In this document: piece after piece, positions 52,698 through 63,800 of the stretch
Layout: each line of letters opens with the position of its first letter
How positions within the stretch are numbered: the stretch's first letter is position 1
DNA from: Pyrenula massariospora
Taxonomy: Eukaryota > Ascomycota > Eurotiomycetes > Pyrenulales > Pyrenulaceae
Reading direction: 5' to 3'
Assembly (NCBI GenBank): GCA_021030905.1
Contig: JAGFMI010000005.1
Location: 2,108,001 to 2,172,000 of the forward strand
Length of the DNA stretch: 64,000 nt
Made by a program: the position numbers and the translations under genes
The notes under the pieces: generated by a model
What the model saw: only the letters and a program-made list of their open reading frames with translations
Databases searched by the model: none
Told to the model about the DNA's origin: nothing

Positions 52698-55600
52698 ATG
52701 GATGACTTATATGATGAGTATGAGAACTCTACTTTTGTTCCTGTTCTAATTCTGACAACTGGCAGGTTTGGAAACTTCATTGGCGAGGATCCGGAGTCTG
52801 AGGAAGAGGAGGAAGATGGCGATGCTGGACCATCCTATGTGTATGATGAAGATTCGGAGGCTGAAGAGCCGGTCAATGATCAACAATTGATGGAGGTGGA
52901 TGATGAAGGTCCTTCAAATGCCGTGGTCCTGCACGAGGACAAGCAATATTATCCCACCGCCCAACAAGTTTATGGTCCAGATGTGGAAACTCTTGTGCAA
53001 GAAGAAGATGCGCAACCGCTTTCCCAGCCTATCATTGCCCCAATCGAGCACAAGAAGTTTGCCGTCCAAGAAACAGATCTGCCGTCGGTCTATTATTCGA
53101 GGGAATTTATGACCGATCTCCTCAGTTTCCCCGAGAACATTAGAAACATTGCGCTTACCGGCCACCTACATCATGGGAAAACGGCCTTTATGGACATGTT
53201 GGTGATGGAAACGCACGACTTACAAGAGAGACTTGACAAGAGGATAGGTAGACGACGAGATGAGCAACTCCGTTACACAGACACTCATTACCTTGAACGC
53301 GAGAGAGGCCTTTCCATCAAGTCTGCGCCAATGAGCTTGGTGCTGCAAGGCACTCGAGGTAAATCACATCTGATCAATGTTATGGACACTCCCGGGCACG
53401 TAAACTTTGTTGACGAGGTCGCTGCTTCACTCCGGCTTGTGGATGGGGTTGTCTTGGTCGTCGATGTTGTCGAAGGGGTTCAGATCAACACAGAGCAAAT
53501 CATACGGCATGTAGTTTTGGAGGACCTTCCCATGACACTGGTCATCAACAAGATGGATCGACTTATACTCGAGCTTAAATTACCACCCACCGATGCTTAC
53601 TTTAAGCTGAAACATGTGGTAGAAGAAGTGAATACGGTCATCGAAAATACGCAACCTGGTCACGGCGAGAGGAGAAGGCTGAGTCCCGAGAAAGGTAATG
53701 TTGCATTTGCTTGCAGCACAATGGGCTGGTGCTTTTCGTTACCGAGCTTCGCAAAGATGTATGCGGACACATACCCTAAAGTCGACGCAGGAGAATTTGC
53801 CGTCAGACTCTGGGGAGATATTTTCTTCAACCCTAGAAGTCGTAAATTTACCAGAAAGGGTGTCGAAGAAGGTGCAAAGAGGACATTTGTCAATTTCGTT
53901 CTCGAGCCTATTTACAAGATTTACTCTCACACGATTAGCGAGAGTCCAGAAGATCTCAAAGATACACTTGCTACCTTGGGCATATCTCTAAAACCTTCGC
54001 AATATAAAACAGACGCCAAGGTGCTTCTGAAGCTTGTTTGCGAGAAGTTTTTCGGTCCTCCTGAGGGCTTCGTCGATATGATTGTCAAACACGTGCCGTC
54101 TCCGGTTGAAGGAGCGAGAAGAGAACTCGAGCGTTACTACACTGGACCAGGTGATTCTAAGACAGCAGAAGCAATGACACATTGTGACTCCGATGGTCCT
54201 CTTGTTATACACGTCACCAAACTCTACGGTACCTCTGACGCATCAAGCTTCCACTCACTGGGTAGGATTATGAGCGGTACTGCGCGGCCCGGTCAGCAAG
54301 TAAGAGTTCTCGGAGAAGGGTATACCATCGATGACGAGGAGGATATGACTCAAGCAACAATTAATGACACTTGGCTTGCGTGCACAAGATATAATATTCC
54401 TACTTCTGGGGTTCCTGCTGGAAATTGGGTCCTTATGAGCGGGGTTGACAACTCGATAGTCAAAAGCGCTACATTGGTTCCACCTTCGTTACCAGACGAT
54501 GAGGATGCGTATATTTTCCAGCCTGTTCACCACTTCACCGAGTCTGTCTTCAAGGTTGCAGTAGAGCCTATCAACCCTTCAGAGCTCCCGAAGATGCTGG
54601 ACGGCCTGAGGAAAATAAATAAGAGCTATCCGCTGATTACGACCAAGGTTGAAGAGTCTGGTGAACATATAGTTCTTGGAACCGGAGAGCTTTATATGGA
54701 TTGCGTGCTTCACGACCTTCGAAAGCTTTATTCCGAGATGGAGCTCAAGGTTTCTGATCCAGTCACCAGATTCTGCGAGACTGTTAGCGAGACGTCAGCT
54801 ATTATGTGCTACGCGAAAACTGCTAATAACAAGAACAAGATTACGATGATCGCCGAGCCTTTGGACGACGGAATTGCAGAAGATATTGAGGCTGGCCACG
54901 TAAAAATCAAAGATCCTGTCAGAAAAGTCGGTCAATTTTTCGAGGAAAAGTACGAATGGGATAAGCTGGCCAGTCGGTCAGTATGGTGCTTTGGACCTGA
55001 GGAGATGGGACCGAATATTTTACGGGATGACACCTTACCGAGCACGATCGATAAGAAAACTCTGCGTACCGTGCAAGAATCGATCAAACAGGGCTTCAGC
55101 TGGGGTACGAGGGAGGGTCCGTTGTGTGAAGAGCGTAAGATTTCCATCTATCTTTACCTTACAACGCTAACATCTGTCAGCAATACGTAACACAATGTTC
55201 CGCCTCACCGATGTCTCCCTGGCCCCAGAGCCAATTTATCGCGGCGGCGGACAAATCATCCCCGCTACTCGTCGAGCAATATACTCATCCTTCTTAATGG
55301 CATCACCTCGATTAATGGAACCGGTGTACACATGTTCAATGACTGGACCTGCAGACTCCGTCGCGTCCCTCTTCACCGTACTCTCCAAACGAAGAGGCCA
55401 CGTCCTTTCCGACAACCCAATTGCTGGAACGCCACTTTACGCTGTGAGGGGTCTGATACCTGTCATCGACTCCTTTGGCTTCGAGACGGATCTCAGGAGC
55501 CACACGCAAGGCCAAGCAAATGTTAGTCTCGTATTTGAGAAGTGGAGCACAGTGCCAGGGGACCCACTGGATCGGGATATCAAGTTGCGACCGTTGGAGA

Positions 55601-55743
55601 TGGCGAGCGCCATGGCAACGGCGAGGGACTTTGTTTTGAAGACGAGGCGGAGAAAAGGCCTTGCCGAGGATGTGACTGTGAGTAAATTCATGGATGATGA
55701 CTTATGGAAGGGGTTGAAAGAGAGTGGGGTCTTAGAAGGATAG
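52698..55743 (+). CDS. SNU114: U5 snRNP GTPase SNU114 (EFTUD2/Cwf10)
   Basis: Three exons (52698-52717, 52766-55134, 55181-55743) give 983 residues. Snu114 is the EF-2-like GTPase of the U5 snRNP that works with Prp8 and Brr2 in spliceosome activation and disassembly. Exon 1 is only 20 nt; intron 1 is 48 nt with no in-frame stop, so unspliced reading adds 16 residues. Splicing restores MDDLYDEFGNFIGED, the family start. An acidic N-terminus follows, then the G domain: G1 GHLHHGKTAF, G3 DTPGHVNFVDE, G4 NKMDRLILE. EF-2-like domains II-V follow, including GTGELYMDCVLHDL and, across the last intron, EGPLCEEPIRNTMFRLTDVS and YRGGGQIIPATRRAIYSSFL. The last exon ends SKFMDDDLWKGLKESGVLEG. Confidence 0.97.
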
Positions 55744-55848
55744 AATCGTGCATGAGGGGAGGAATAAAAAGTCTATTTTGAGATACCCAAACACAAGAAG
55801 AAGAGATCGGTATATACAAAGACACCACGGCAGTCCAAATAGAGGCAT

Positions 55849-56427
55849 CTATTCCGTACACAATCCATTAACGACCTTTCCCTTCTTGCAACACCGGCCC
55901 CTCATATCCGCCACTTTTCCCATCTCACAGCACGTATGCCATTTCCACATCTCCTTCCGGCCCTTCATGGGTACACACTCCTCTGCGTTACTGCTCCAAT
56001 TCTTCTTTGGTGTGCTTGGGTGGTTGCAGCATTCCCCGGCGCATCTCTTGTAACGCGGACATCGAGAAAGATCACCGTCGTGCTCCATTCTGCTGAGTTT
56101 ATCAGGGGCGTCAGAGATTTCGGGCTTGTCAAGACCTTTGAGGCCCGGATTGCCATCTTTTTGGTCGGCATCGCTGTCAGAGCCTGAGCCTGAGCCGTCG
56201 TCTTCTGTGCTGTCGTCCTCATCGTCTTCCTCATCACCGTGGCGATTTTGTTGGTTTCTTGGCGGGCTGGTTATGGTGTTGCTTGGTGGGGCACGGCGAT
56301 TGAGTAGGCCGAAAGACGTTGTAGAGAGGTCGATTTCAGAAGTGGCCATGGAACGGCCGTTGAAAGCAATGATAGAGAGGAGAGTGAAGGTGAGGACTAG
56401 GATTGTAGAGAATATGTTTTCGCGCAT
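55849..56427 (-). CDS. Small secreted cysteine-rich protein
   Basis: Single exon, 192 residues. N-terminal MRENIFSTILVLTFTLLSII is a signal peptide. A dibasic NRR at about residue 43 (LLNRRAPPSN) is a probable Kex2 site, so residues ~22-45 may be a propeptide. A strongly acidic, Ser/Asp/Glu/Gly-rich spacer follows (DDSTEDDGSGSGSDSDADQ). The last 70 residues hold ten Cys in a C-x5-C-x3-CC-x15-C pattern then C-C, C-C and a final C: SRCPRYKRCAGECCN, AEECVPMK, WHTCCEMGK, RGRCCKKGK, GLCTE. This suggests a disulfide-knotted module released after processing, as for fungal effectors or antimicrobial peptides. No family recognised. It converges on SNU114 with 105 bp between stops. A TATAAAA box lies 132 bp upstream. 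Confidence 0.75.
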   Translation of the reverse strand: MRENIFSTILVLTFTLLSIIAFNGRSMATSEIDLSTTSFGLLNRRAPPSNTITSPPRNQQNRHGDEEDDEDDSTEDDGSGSGSDSDADQKDGNPGLKGLDKPEISDAPDKLSRMEHDGDLSRCPRYKRCAGECCNHPSTPKKNWSSNAEECVPMKGRKEMWKWHTCCEMGKVADMRGRCCKKGKVVNGLCTE

Positions 56428-56558
56428 TGTGTCTTAGGTTAAGATAGTGAGGAAGATGATGAAATTATGGTAACGTTGTATGTTCAGGAAGATGGAAGAA
56501 ATGATCTAGTATAGGAACAGCAGATGAGAAAGTACTATTTTCTTTGACAGTAGGAAAA

Positions 56559-56565
56559 TTTTATA
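56559..56565 (-). promoter_or_regulatory. TATA box of the Cys-rich secreted protein gene
   Basis: Minus strand reads GAGTATAAAATTTTCC, a canonical TATAAAA, 132 bp before the ATG at 56427. Confidence 0.6.
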
Positions 56566-57141
56566 CTCATATTTTGGTGGACATGGAGTCCTTGGCCCCT
56601 GTCCGCCTTGCTTAGCCCGACCTCGATACCATCACTGTTTTCCGAATAAGGAACACGATGCATATGAGGTAGTACAGACACGCTACTGCAGGTCCCATTT
56701 GCTCAACAGGAGATCATTCGGACGAACTGGTGGTGGCGTTGATGGATGCAGAGCCGCCTTGCCAAGGTCTGCTGCGCCACCGTAGTCTACAGCTCCTGAG
56801 GCTCATTTTGAGTCGGGCGTATCTGAAGAGCCGGGTTTATCGGAGCATGTTTTAGGTACGCCTCTCAGCATCGTGCAAAAAGGCTGATAACGAATATCCT
56901 GAAATGTCTGGGCGTGATGAGGTAGCAACGGTAGCTCCGATGATACAGGATATAGGGTCGCTTATCATCACGTGACTGAGGCTTATCGCGGCCTTTTTCA
57001 AATTTCCCCTCTATTCAGGACGGTGGCGTGAGGGATCGCACGACACAACACGAACACATTGCTGGCGTGATTTCTTAATGCACTTTCTACAATTTCACGA
57101 ACAAGATTACAATCAGTCTGCCGCTGCACGCAGACCGATCA
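56566..57141. other. Divergent region between the Cys-rich gene and CIA2
   Basis: About 575 bp upstream of both genes. No further element recognised. Confidence 0.45.
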
Positions 57142-57744
57142 ATGGCTGATCCCCAAAACGCCAACCCCACCATCCTGAATGCCTCAGATCTCCCAACTCG
57201 AAGGCGAACATCATCATCTCAAGGAAAGAATGCCTTTCGCTCTGCGATTCTCTCCTACCCATCGCCAACCTACAGCCATGACCCTTTCTCTCCTCCATCG
57301 CTAAGCGATAGCGATAGCGACCTCTCCCACCCTGAAGAACCTGAAGAAATTGACGAGCAAGAGATCTTTGACCTAATCTCTACTATCTCCGACCCTGAGC
57401 ACCCCCTTTCTTTAGGTTCTCTCGCCGTCGTCAACCTACCAGACATCTCTATCTTGCCTACCCTTCCGCGCCGTCCGAATTCCCCCCTTCGCACAGTGAC
57501 GGTACTGATTACCCCAACGATCACGCACTGTAGTCTGGCTACAGTGATCGGACTGGGTGTGAGGGTGAGGCTGGAACAAAGCCTGCCACCAAGATTTCGG
57601 ATTGATGTGAAGATCAAGGAGGGAACGCATAGTACGGCAGAGGAGGTGAGTAAGCAGTTGGGAGACAAAGAACGAGTGGCCGCCGCTTTGGAGAATGGCA
57701 CGTTGATGGGGGTAATCAAGAAGATGTTGGAAACTTGTCAATGA
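57142..57744 (+). CDS. CIA2: Cytosolic Fe-S cluster targeting factor CIA2 (MIP18/FAM96 family)
   Basis: Single exon, 200 residues. With Cia1 and Met18/MMS19, Cia2 delivers Fe-S clusters to cytosolic and nuclear apoproteins such as DNA polymerases and helicases. After a disordered N-terminus (acidic, Ser-rich, 75 residues) the DUF59/MIP18 domain runs to the end: IFDLISTISDPEHPLSLGSL, VTVLITPTITHCSLATVIGL with the conserved reactive Cys in THCSLAT, then RVRLEQSLPPRFRIDVKIKE and GTHSTAEEVSKQLGDKERVA. The family's usual ending LETC is present. The start is the first ATG and fits the length of filamentous-fungal orthologues. Confidence 0.95.
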   Translation: MADPQNANPTILNASDLPTRRRTSSSQGKNAFRSAILSYPSPTYSHDPFSPPSLSDSDSDLSHPEEPEEIDEQEIFDLISTISDPEHPLSLGSLAVVNLPDISILPTLPRRPNSPLRTVTVLITPTITHCSLATVIGLGVRVRLEQSLPPRFRIDVKIKEGTHSTAEEVSKQLGDKERVAAALENGTLMGVIKKMLETCQ

Positions 57745-58612
57745 TTACGCTCCACCGACGAATTGCACCTTGTATGACGCGCTATGAAGGCAAAGAGAAG
57801 TCGGGATCTAGTTTCACCCCAAAGGATCTCTATGGACGGGTCGCCCATTGAACGCTTGCGCCAAAATCGTCGCCCGTAAAACATTTTAGGACCACGAGCA
57901 GTCTTTGCTTCTTTGGAAACAATGTCGATCAACCGAGACGGATAGCCGCTGAAATGGTGGGAGCAGATCCGGCGGCCCTGACATGTGGCTCGTCCGTAGA
58001 GCCCATGCTGGTCCTCTCGCATCGATCTAGGAAGATGTCCCGTGATCGCCCGAGCAGAGCATCCATGACGCCCATAATCCACAGTCATAACCATGGCTCC
58101 GCCGTGGATGGCGGCAAAGCCCCTGGCGTTGTGGGCGAAGGTGGTCAGCTCGTGCCGTGGGGCAGTGGTCTCAACGAGCACCTTACCCGTGAGCGCCGGC
58201 AGAGAGCTCATGAAGACGATTTGTCTACCACAAGCCTTCTAAGTGAGGATCGTGCGCGTTTCCGCGAAGGTAACATGAGAAAGGACAACTCTCAGCTAGC
58301 TTCTCCTCGATCGGCGTTGACAAGAAAGATTCTATGACCATTTGGAAGACATGCGCGCCGAAGAGGATGCAGACAGGAAAAGTAACTTTCACATGATGCG
58401 CAGGCGGGCACAGCAGATGCGGACCATGGGAGCAGGATAAGTGAGACGCGGCATTCTGGCATGACAGAATTTGCCGGGCGCGCAGGACGGGAGTCGTACA
58501 ATTTTCTAGATTAATCACCGGCCTAAATCCTATATCTATTTGCACATTTGGATCTTCATTGGGAATATAGTATATATCTAGATAGGCGCTCCCCCAGTTC
58601 ACACACAAGACA
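57745..58612. other. Intergenic with unassigned open frames
   Basis: About 870 bp between convergent CIA2 and F-box genes. A minus-strand frame (57738-58211) and a plus-strand frame (57954-58337) overlap, neither with a recognisable motif. I do not call a gene here. Confidence 0.4.
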
Positions 58613-60196
58613 TCAAGCATAAAGCCTCCCACTTCTCAACTCCTTCCCCTCCACTACTGCCCTCTTTGAGCTCCTCTCCTCCTGATCCACAACGCACAAC
58701 CTCTCCGGGAAATAGCACACCGGCCCCAGCGGCCCACCAGGTTCATGATCCACATGCGTCCACTGCCCGTACAGGCCGCCATTGCCCGGCCCACCGGGCT
58801 GCACGCACTCCAGCTGCCACTGATCCCCGCCCGCGTAGTTGATGATCAGGCGCCAGCGCACCTCCCTCCCGCCGGGTATGAGGCTCACCCGCCCGCGCAC
58901 GCTGATGGCGGGGCTGTAGTTGCTGCTCGCGGCGCCGCGGGAGGTGCCGTGGATGTAGAGGACGGGCAGGCGGTCGTCGTGCGGGAGCGCGGAATCGAGT
59001 TTGCGGTCGGCGAAGATGTGCTCGTCGTCGGGAGAGTCCGGGTCTGCCAGCTGCAGAGTGAGGCGCATGAGATCGCCGCAGGCTTCTTCGTAGTCGTCGA
59101 GGGAGGGCCGCTCGTTGGGGCGGAAGCCCGCGTTGAAGTAGTACAGGTCGCCGTAGTCGAGGAAGCAGTACGTCCCGAGCCAGTCTCCCGTGACGCGGGC
59201 CCAGTCTTGCGGGAGGGAGGGGTTCATCGGGAGGAGTTGGGGGACTGCGTAGCGAAAACCCATGGGCATGCGAAGTCGTTGACGGGGCCCGCCGTGGACT
59301 GAACTCCGTCGGACAAATTGCATGAGTGGTTGTGCCTGGAAAATGGCTTCGAAGTTGCGGGCCACGACGCTGAAAAGGGCTTCAAGTTGCTGCCATTCGA
59401 CGCTGCCATCTTCTTTGAAAGGTCCGTAGTCCAGACATGCTTCGGAAAAGCTCCAGTCATAGACCCTGTGACGTGCAGCGCCACGAGCAGGACTTGATGC
59501 TCGCTCTCTCCTGGTCAGTCCGTGGAAAATGTGAAGGCGAGAGGCATTGTCAGAGGGCAGCTGGTGGTACTCATACCCATCTGCATCAAGTTGAGTACCA
59601 TTGGTGGGACGATCACGTTGGAATGAACATTCATGAGAGGGCCCGCTGACTGAACGCGACTCAAATGCCAGCGGGTGAAAGTCGTGAATAAAATCCCTCA
59701 CTTTACCCTTACTAGCAAACAATTCTTCCAGCCATCGAATGTTTCGGCTTTCCAATATGCGTGACCTTAAAGTCTCGACCGTGTTTTGAGCTTCGGGAAT
59801 ATTGGCTTCATCAATGATGTCCAGCATTGCCGCCAGACATCTATCATAAGCCTGTATGTCTTTGCGAAATATGTCCTTGTTTGTCGTGCTGACTAGCCAT
59901 CTAGCAAACAACCGACTTCTTAAGTTTGCATGCCATTGATATTCGTAAGGAGAAGAGATTTGCTCCTTCTGGCAGCCTGGCATACGAGAAGATTTCAATG
60001 GCTCGTCAAAGACGCCGAGATAAACCTTCCGCCATAATGCCTGATTCCCGGGGACTAGGAAAGTGGCAGCTTGTCTACATGTTTGAGAGAATCCGACGAG
60101 AGTGACGAAAGAACAATATTGAAGTACATTTCCCAGGATCTCATCTGGCAAGGAGAATAGTTGTCCTGTCTGAACAACACATCCGTCAGAGGTCAT
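58613..60196 (-). CDS. F-box protein, FBXO31-like C-terminal fold
   Basis: Single exon, 527 residues from ATG 60196 (MTSDGCVVQTGQ); the frame continues upstream for 20 codons without an ATG and hits a stop. The F-box is clear: LFSLPDEILGNVLQYCSFVT then LVGFSQTCRQAATFLVPGNQ. The C-terminal half has DWLGTYCFLDYGDLYYFNAG, LPVLYIHGTSRGAASSNYSP, ISVRGRVSLIPGGREVRWRL and GGLYGQWTHVDHEPGGPLGP, a beta-rich layout like the cyclin-D1-binding domain of FBXO31. It is probably a substrate receptor of an SCF ubiquitin ligase; the target is unknown. The half encoding residues ~310-510 is far richer in G+C (58.7-59.3 kb) than the N-terminal half (59.6-60.2 kb). Confidence 0.82.
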   Translation of the reverse strand: MTSDGCVVQTGQLFSLPDEILGNVLQYCSFVTLVGFSQTCRQAATFLVPGNQALWRKVYLGVFDEPLKSSRMPGCQKEQISSPYEYQWHANLRSRLFARWLVSTTNKDIFRKDIQAYDRCLAAMLDIIDEANIPEAQNTVETLRSRILESRNIRWLEELFASKGKVRDFIHDFHPLAFESRSVSGPSHECSFQRDRPTNGTQLDADGYEYHQLPSDNASRLHIFHGLTRRERASSPARGAARHRVYDWSFSEACLDYGPFKEDGSVEWQQLEALFSVVARNFEAIFQAQPLMQFVRRSSVHGGPRQRLRMPMGFRYAVPQLLPMNPSLPQDWARVTGDWLGTYCFLDYGDLYYFNAGFRPNERPSLDDYEEACGDLMRLTLQLADPDSPDDEHIFADRKLDSALPHDDRLPVLYIHGTSRGAASSNYSPAISVRGRVSLIPGGREVRWRLIINYAGGDQWQLECVQPGGPGNGGLYGQWTHVDHEPGGPLGPVCYFPERLCVVDQEERSSKRAVVEGKELRSGRLYA

Positions 60197-60854
60197 GTCT
60201 GAAAATTGCCAAGCCTGTGACAGCTCTAGGCAAGAAGGCAAAAGCGGTCGATCCAAAAATTAAACGAGTTGCGCGACGGCCTTGATCTGAGATAACATAC
60301 AGTGTTGCTAGGTAATATTATGCGGATGGATACTGTAAAAACTAAGGTATTTACCAGGGTTGAGGGATTGAAGTCGGGGGTGGATGACCTTGATGACGAA
60401 GTGGCCGCCGTCGGAGCGGACTTAAGGAGGCGGACCTCCTTATAACCACGAAACTCCCGGCCAATCATTTTTCCGGCGTCCTTCATCGAGGTCGGCGGCA
60501 ACATCCTTAGCGCCTGAAAGAGTATAACGCTGTATGTTCACTTATTGAAGCCGAAGAAGCATGTCCGGCAATAGATGCTGTTTGCTTATCAGTTTCGAAT
60601 AAAACATTCATCATGAGGATAGGCTGAGCTATTATCAATAGTATGCTTAAGGGGCCTCTTTGGACGTGCTGCCCTCCATGACTTCAAATACAAGTTGCTC
60701 CATCCGGACCCCGAGCCCCCCGAGCTTGTATACAGGACAGAGACGCCTTGCTCTCCTATCATGCCACGTCAACAAAACATCAAGAAGAAATCCGAAACCC
60801 TTGCACAAATGGCACGAAACACTTCGGAGACGGGCAGGCTCGAAAAGAACGCAC
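60197..60854. other. Intergenic, F-box gene promoter and PDS5 3' flank
   Basis: About 660 bp. A 7-bp inverted repeat aaggagg (60424-60430) / cctcctt (60435-60441) with a 4-nt loop lies here. A minus-strand segment around 60361-60420 reads GGHFVIKVIHPRLQSLNP in one frame, bounded by splice-like sites, but I recognise no gene. Confidence 0.4.
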
Positions 60855-63800
60855 TCAACCTCTCCCTCTAGCCCTCGTTTGTCTCCCTGTCGCATTCTTG
60901 TTCGCTTGAGGGCTGTGATCTTCAAGGGGCGTGGCCTTCCTCTTGCCTCGCGTCATCTTTCCATTAGATTCGTGGGAGGTAATAGGTATATTCCTGTCGC
61001 CTTTGCCCTTTGAGGGCTTGACGGCATTGGTGGACCCAGAGACGGTCTGCTTTTGTGAAGCCCCTTTCCGGGTCCGGAATTTTCGGCTCGATGGTGAGGG
61101 TGACACGTTGGGCTCTTCGTCCACACCCATTTCATCGCCATCATCTTCTTGGTTTGACATTGTTCCATCCACATTCTCCTTTTCGTCCTCATTCCCATGA
61201 GCATTACCAGTGCCATTCACTTGACCCGCCGTTTCCTCATCTTCCTTTTCCAACTGAGATACGGCCTCGTCTTTGTCGTCTCCATCGTCTTGCATCTCTT
61301 CCATCTCGCGATCGTCCTCGCTACTATCTGCTTCCGCATAACTGACCCTTCCTGCTTTTGCTCCGCCCTTTCTTGCACTTTTTCGGCTCGGTTCAGCACT
61401 TCCTGTCGCTGGTAAGTCATCAAGGTCGGACTCGTCAGTTTTCCGCTTCTTAGATGTCTTAGGAGTTTTGATGGAGTTGGAGGTCGTGGCCTTGCGTATG
61501 GGCATTGAGGTAGATCGTCTCAACTTTTTGACCTCTTTGGGCTCTTCGTCCTCATCCTGTTGAGCATGCTTGACCTCCGCTTTTCGCTTCTTCTGGCTAC
61601 TCTTACTGGAGCCCGATTTCATCATGCCTCGAACTAGCTTTTCAAGCTCGTCCTCAAAGCCTTCGTCCTTGGGAAGAAAAGATTGTTCTGCGATCTGGAC
61701 AGCGACATCATGGTTCGGTAATGCTTTGAACAAGTGAGCAGGGAGTCGGATTTTTCCAGGCCAAGTTTGTAGCAGATTCGCCCCCGCTGAATGGCTTTTT
61801 TGGTGACTGAGTACATCGGCAAAGATACGAATAGTCATCTGAGAAAGGTCAGAGAGAGTGTATAGACGTTTCGATATTTCATCTTGATCCTCGGCACTAG
61901 TAGAAATGCCTTCGCGGGCTTGCTTCACCCGTTGCGATACATGGAATATCAAAGACAGATTGTCCTCGTTTGCTGTCGCAGATAGATAGAAGATGATGTA
62001 ACGAGCATAATCTACAAGGTCCGGAACATAAGTATCCGTGTCCTGGATTGGGAAGTCAGGATGGTGAGCGAGGAGTGACAACAGACGCGTCAGCATGAGC
62101 TCCATTGTGTTCTGATTTGCACGTATTTGTTCCTTATCGGCATTGGTCGTGGCTTGCTGCATTCGGGTTTTCTGTTGCCTTGCGAAATGGACAGTGCGAG
62201 ACTTAAGCCACAACATGGTATTGTTCTTCAGGGTCGCATCGGGCTCGAAAGCTAATAGATAGAGTATTGCATACCACCGATGGCTAAGCTTATTTGCTCC
62301 AAGGTATTTCTTTAGCCGCTGTACAAAGCCAACCCGAACCTCAGAGAGGCGATCCTGAGCAACCAGAGCAACTTTGTTGAAGAGGTCCGCGGAAACAAGC
62401 TCTTCAAATGACCGCTTCTGACTACATAGCTTGAGGAGAAATTTGGCTGCTGTGAGGCGAAGCTGGGGCTTTTGTGAAGCAGGAGTCGAGTACGATTTCT
62501 GGAGTTCGCCGCTGTTGGTAACTAGAGAAGACAGAATCCGGAGTACGGGCTCAGCTGTTTCTCTGAACGTTGATGTCCCGTCCGTATCTTCGGGCGACGA
62601 TCGAGTGCGATTAACGAGAATTTTGAGCGCAAGCTTCTTGGACTCAGTCTCGAGGTCAACCTCTGCAGACCACGCGTAGGGAGCATCTTCAGGATCAACA
62701 TTATCTCCCAGTGAGACAGGGTTGTGATTATGTAGGAGTACACTGTTCAATGCTATTTCGATGATAGCATCTGCTTCCATGTCTTCTGCCGTAACAGACG
62801 GGGCTAGAAGGCATAACTGCGAAATGGTCGAGAGTCTGGTGAGGAAATGAGGCTCGCCCCATTTGCAACCTTTAAGAGCCTTTTGCATCAGTTCTTTCGC
62901 ATGCAATTCCTTTTTCGGGGATACAGCGAGTAAAATGGAGACAGCGTATTTAGCAGCACGTGAAGAAGAGCTGTAAAGCGCATAGTCAATCAAAGATAGA
63001 AGAAATTTTCGGTCTTTTGATATCTCGCTCGGGAATTTGGTGGCGAAGCCAGCACAGGCTTTCAACGTGTCAGCAGCTGATGGTTGTTCTTCTTGTGTCT
63101 GCGAAGGAACATTTGATTGTAAGTCTGTACACATCTCTTTGACATGTGATTTGAGGATTTCAGGGTTTCGAGTGGAGATGTCTTTTAAAACTTCATGAGC
63201 AGTCGTAGCGAGACTCTTTTCGTCTGTCCGAGATATTTCAATGATGGCAGGTATGTGGCTTCGGTTGTAAATGAAGAGGCCACAGCGATATACCAGTGGC
63301 TTGATCGTGTCTGTAAGGGAAGCTGTACTCGTAGGACCATTCTGTAAACGCTTGGTGAGCTCTTTAAGCGCATTCACGACAGTTCGATAATCGTTCGATG
63401 GGTCGAAAGTGCACTTGACCAAATGGTAAGCCCTTCGATCATGCATTTTCGCGAATTTCCACAAGTCTGCCGTCACACGCGAAGGCTCTGGAAAACTTCT
63501 TGATAACGCTTCAATGACCTTAGTAAGCTTGTTTTTAGTTTCTGCTTCAGCTTCGTCCATAACACCTCCGTTGAATTTCTCACATGTCTCGAGGTACATC
63601 GAGACAGCTTTGCTGATCCCTAGTTGACGTTGCTGTAAAGCGAAGAAAACGCTTAGTGACTTGCCCTCCAAGCATTTTACTAGGGTAAGTAGTCGTCGTA
63701 CTCTTATTTCATCGGGGTCCACAGAATCCGCCTGGCTATCGTCCTCTGCAGGCTTCCCGCGACGTCGATGGCTGTCGGATTTCGAGCTCTTTGCCTTGAT

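Noticed and set aside
57738-58211. 157-codon minus-strand frame between CIA2 and the F-box gene
   Set aside because: No recognisable motif, it overlaps another open frame on the plus strand, and it begins inside the CIA2 end. Kept only as unassigned.
60226-60504. Minus-strand frame upstream of the F-box gene as an extra 5' exon
   Set aside because: A stop lies in frame between it and the F-box coding sequence, and no splice pair joins the two convincingly.
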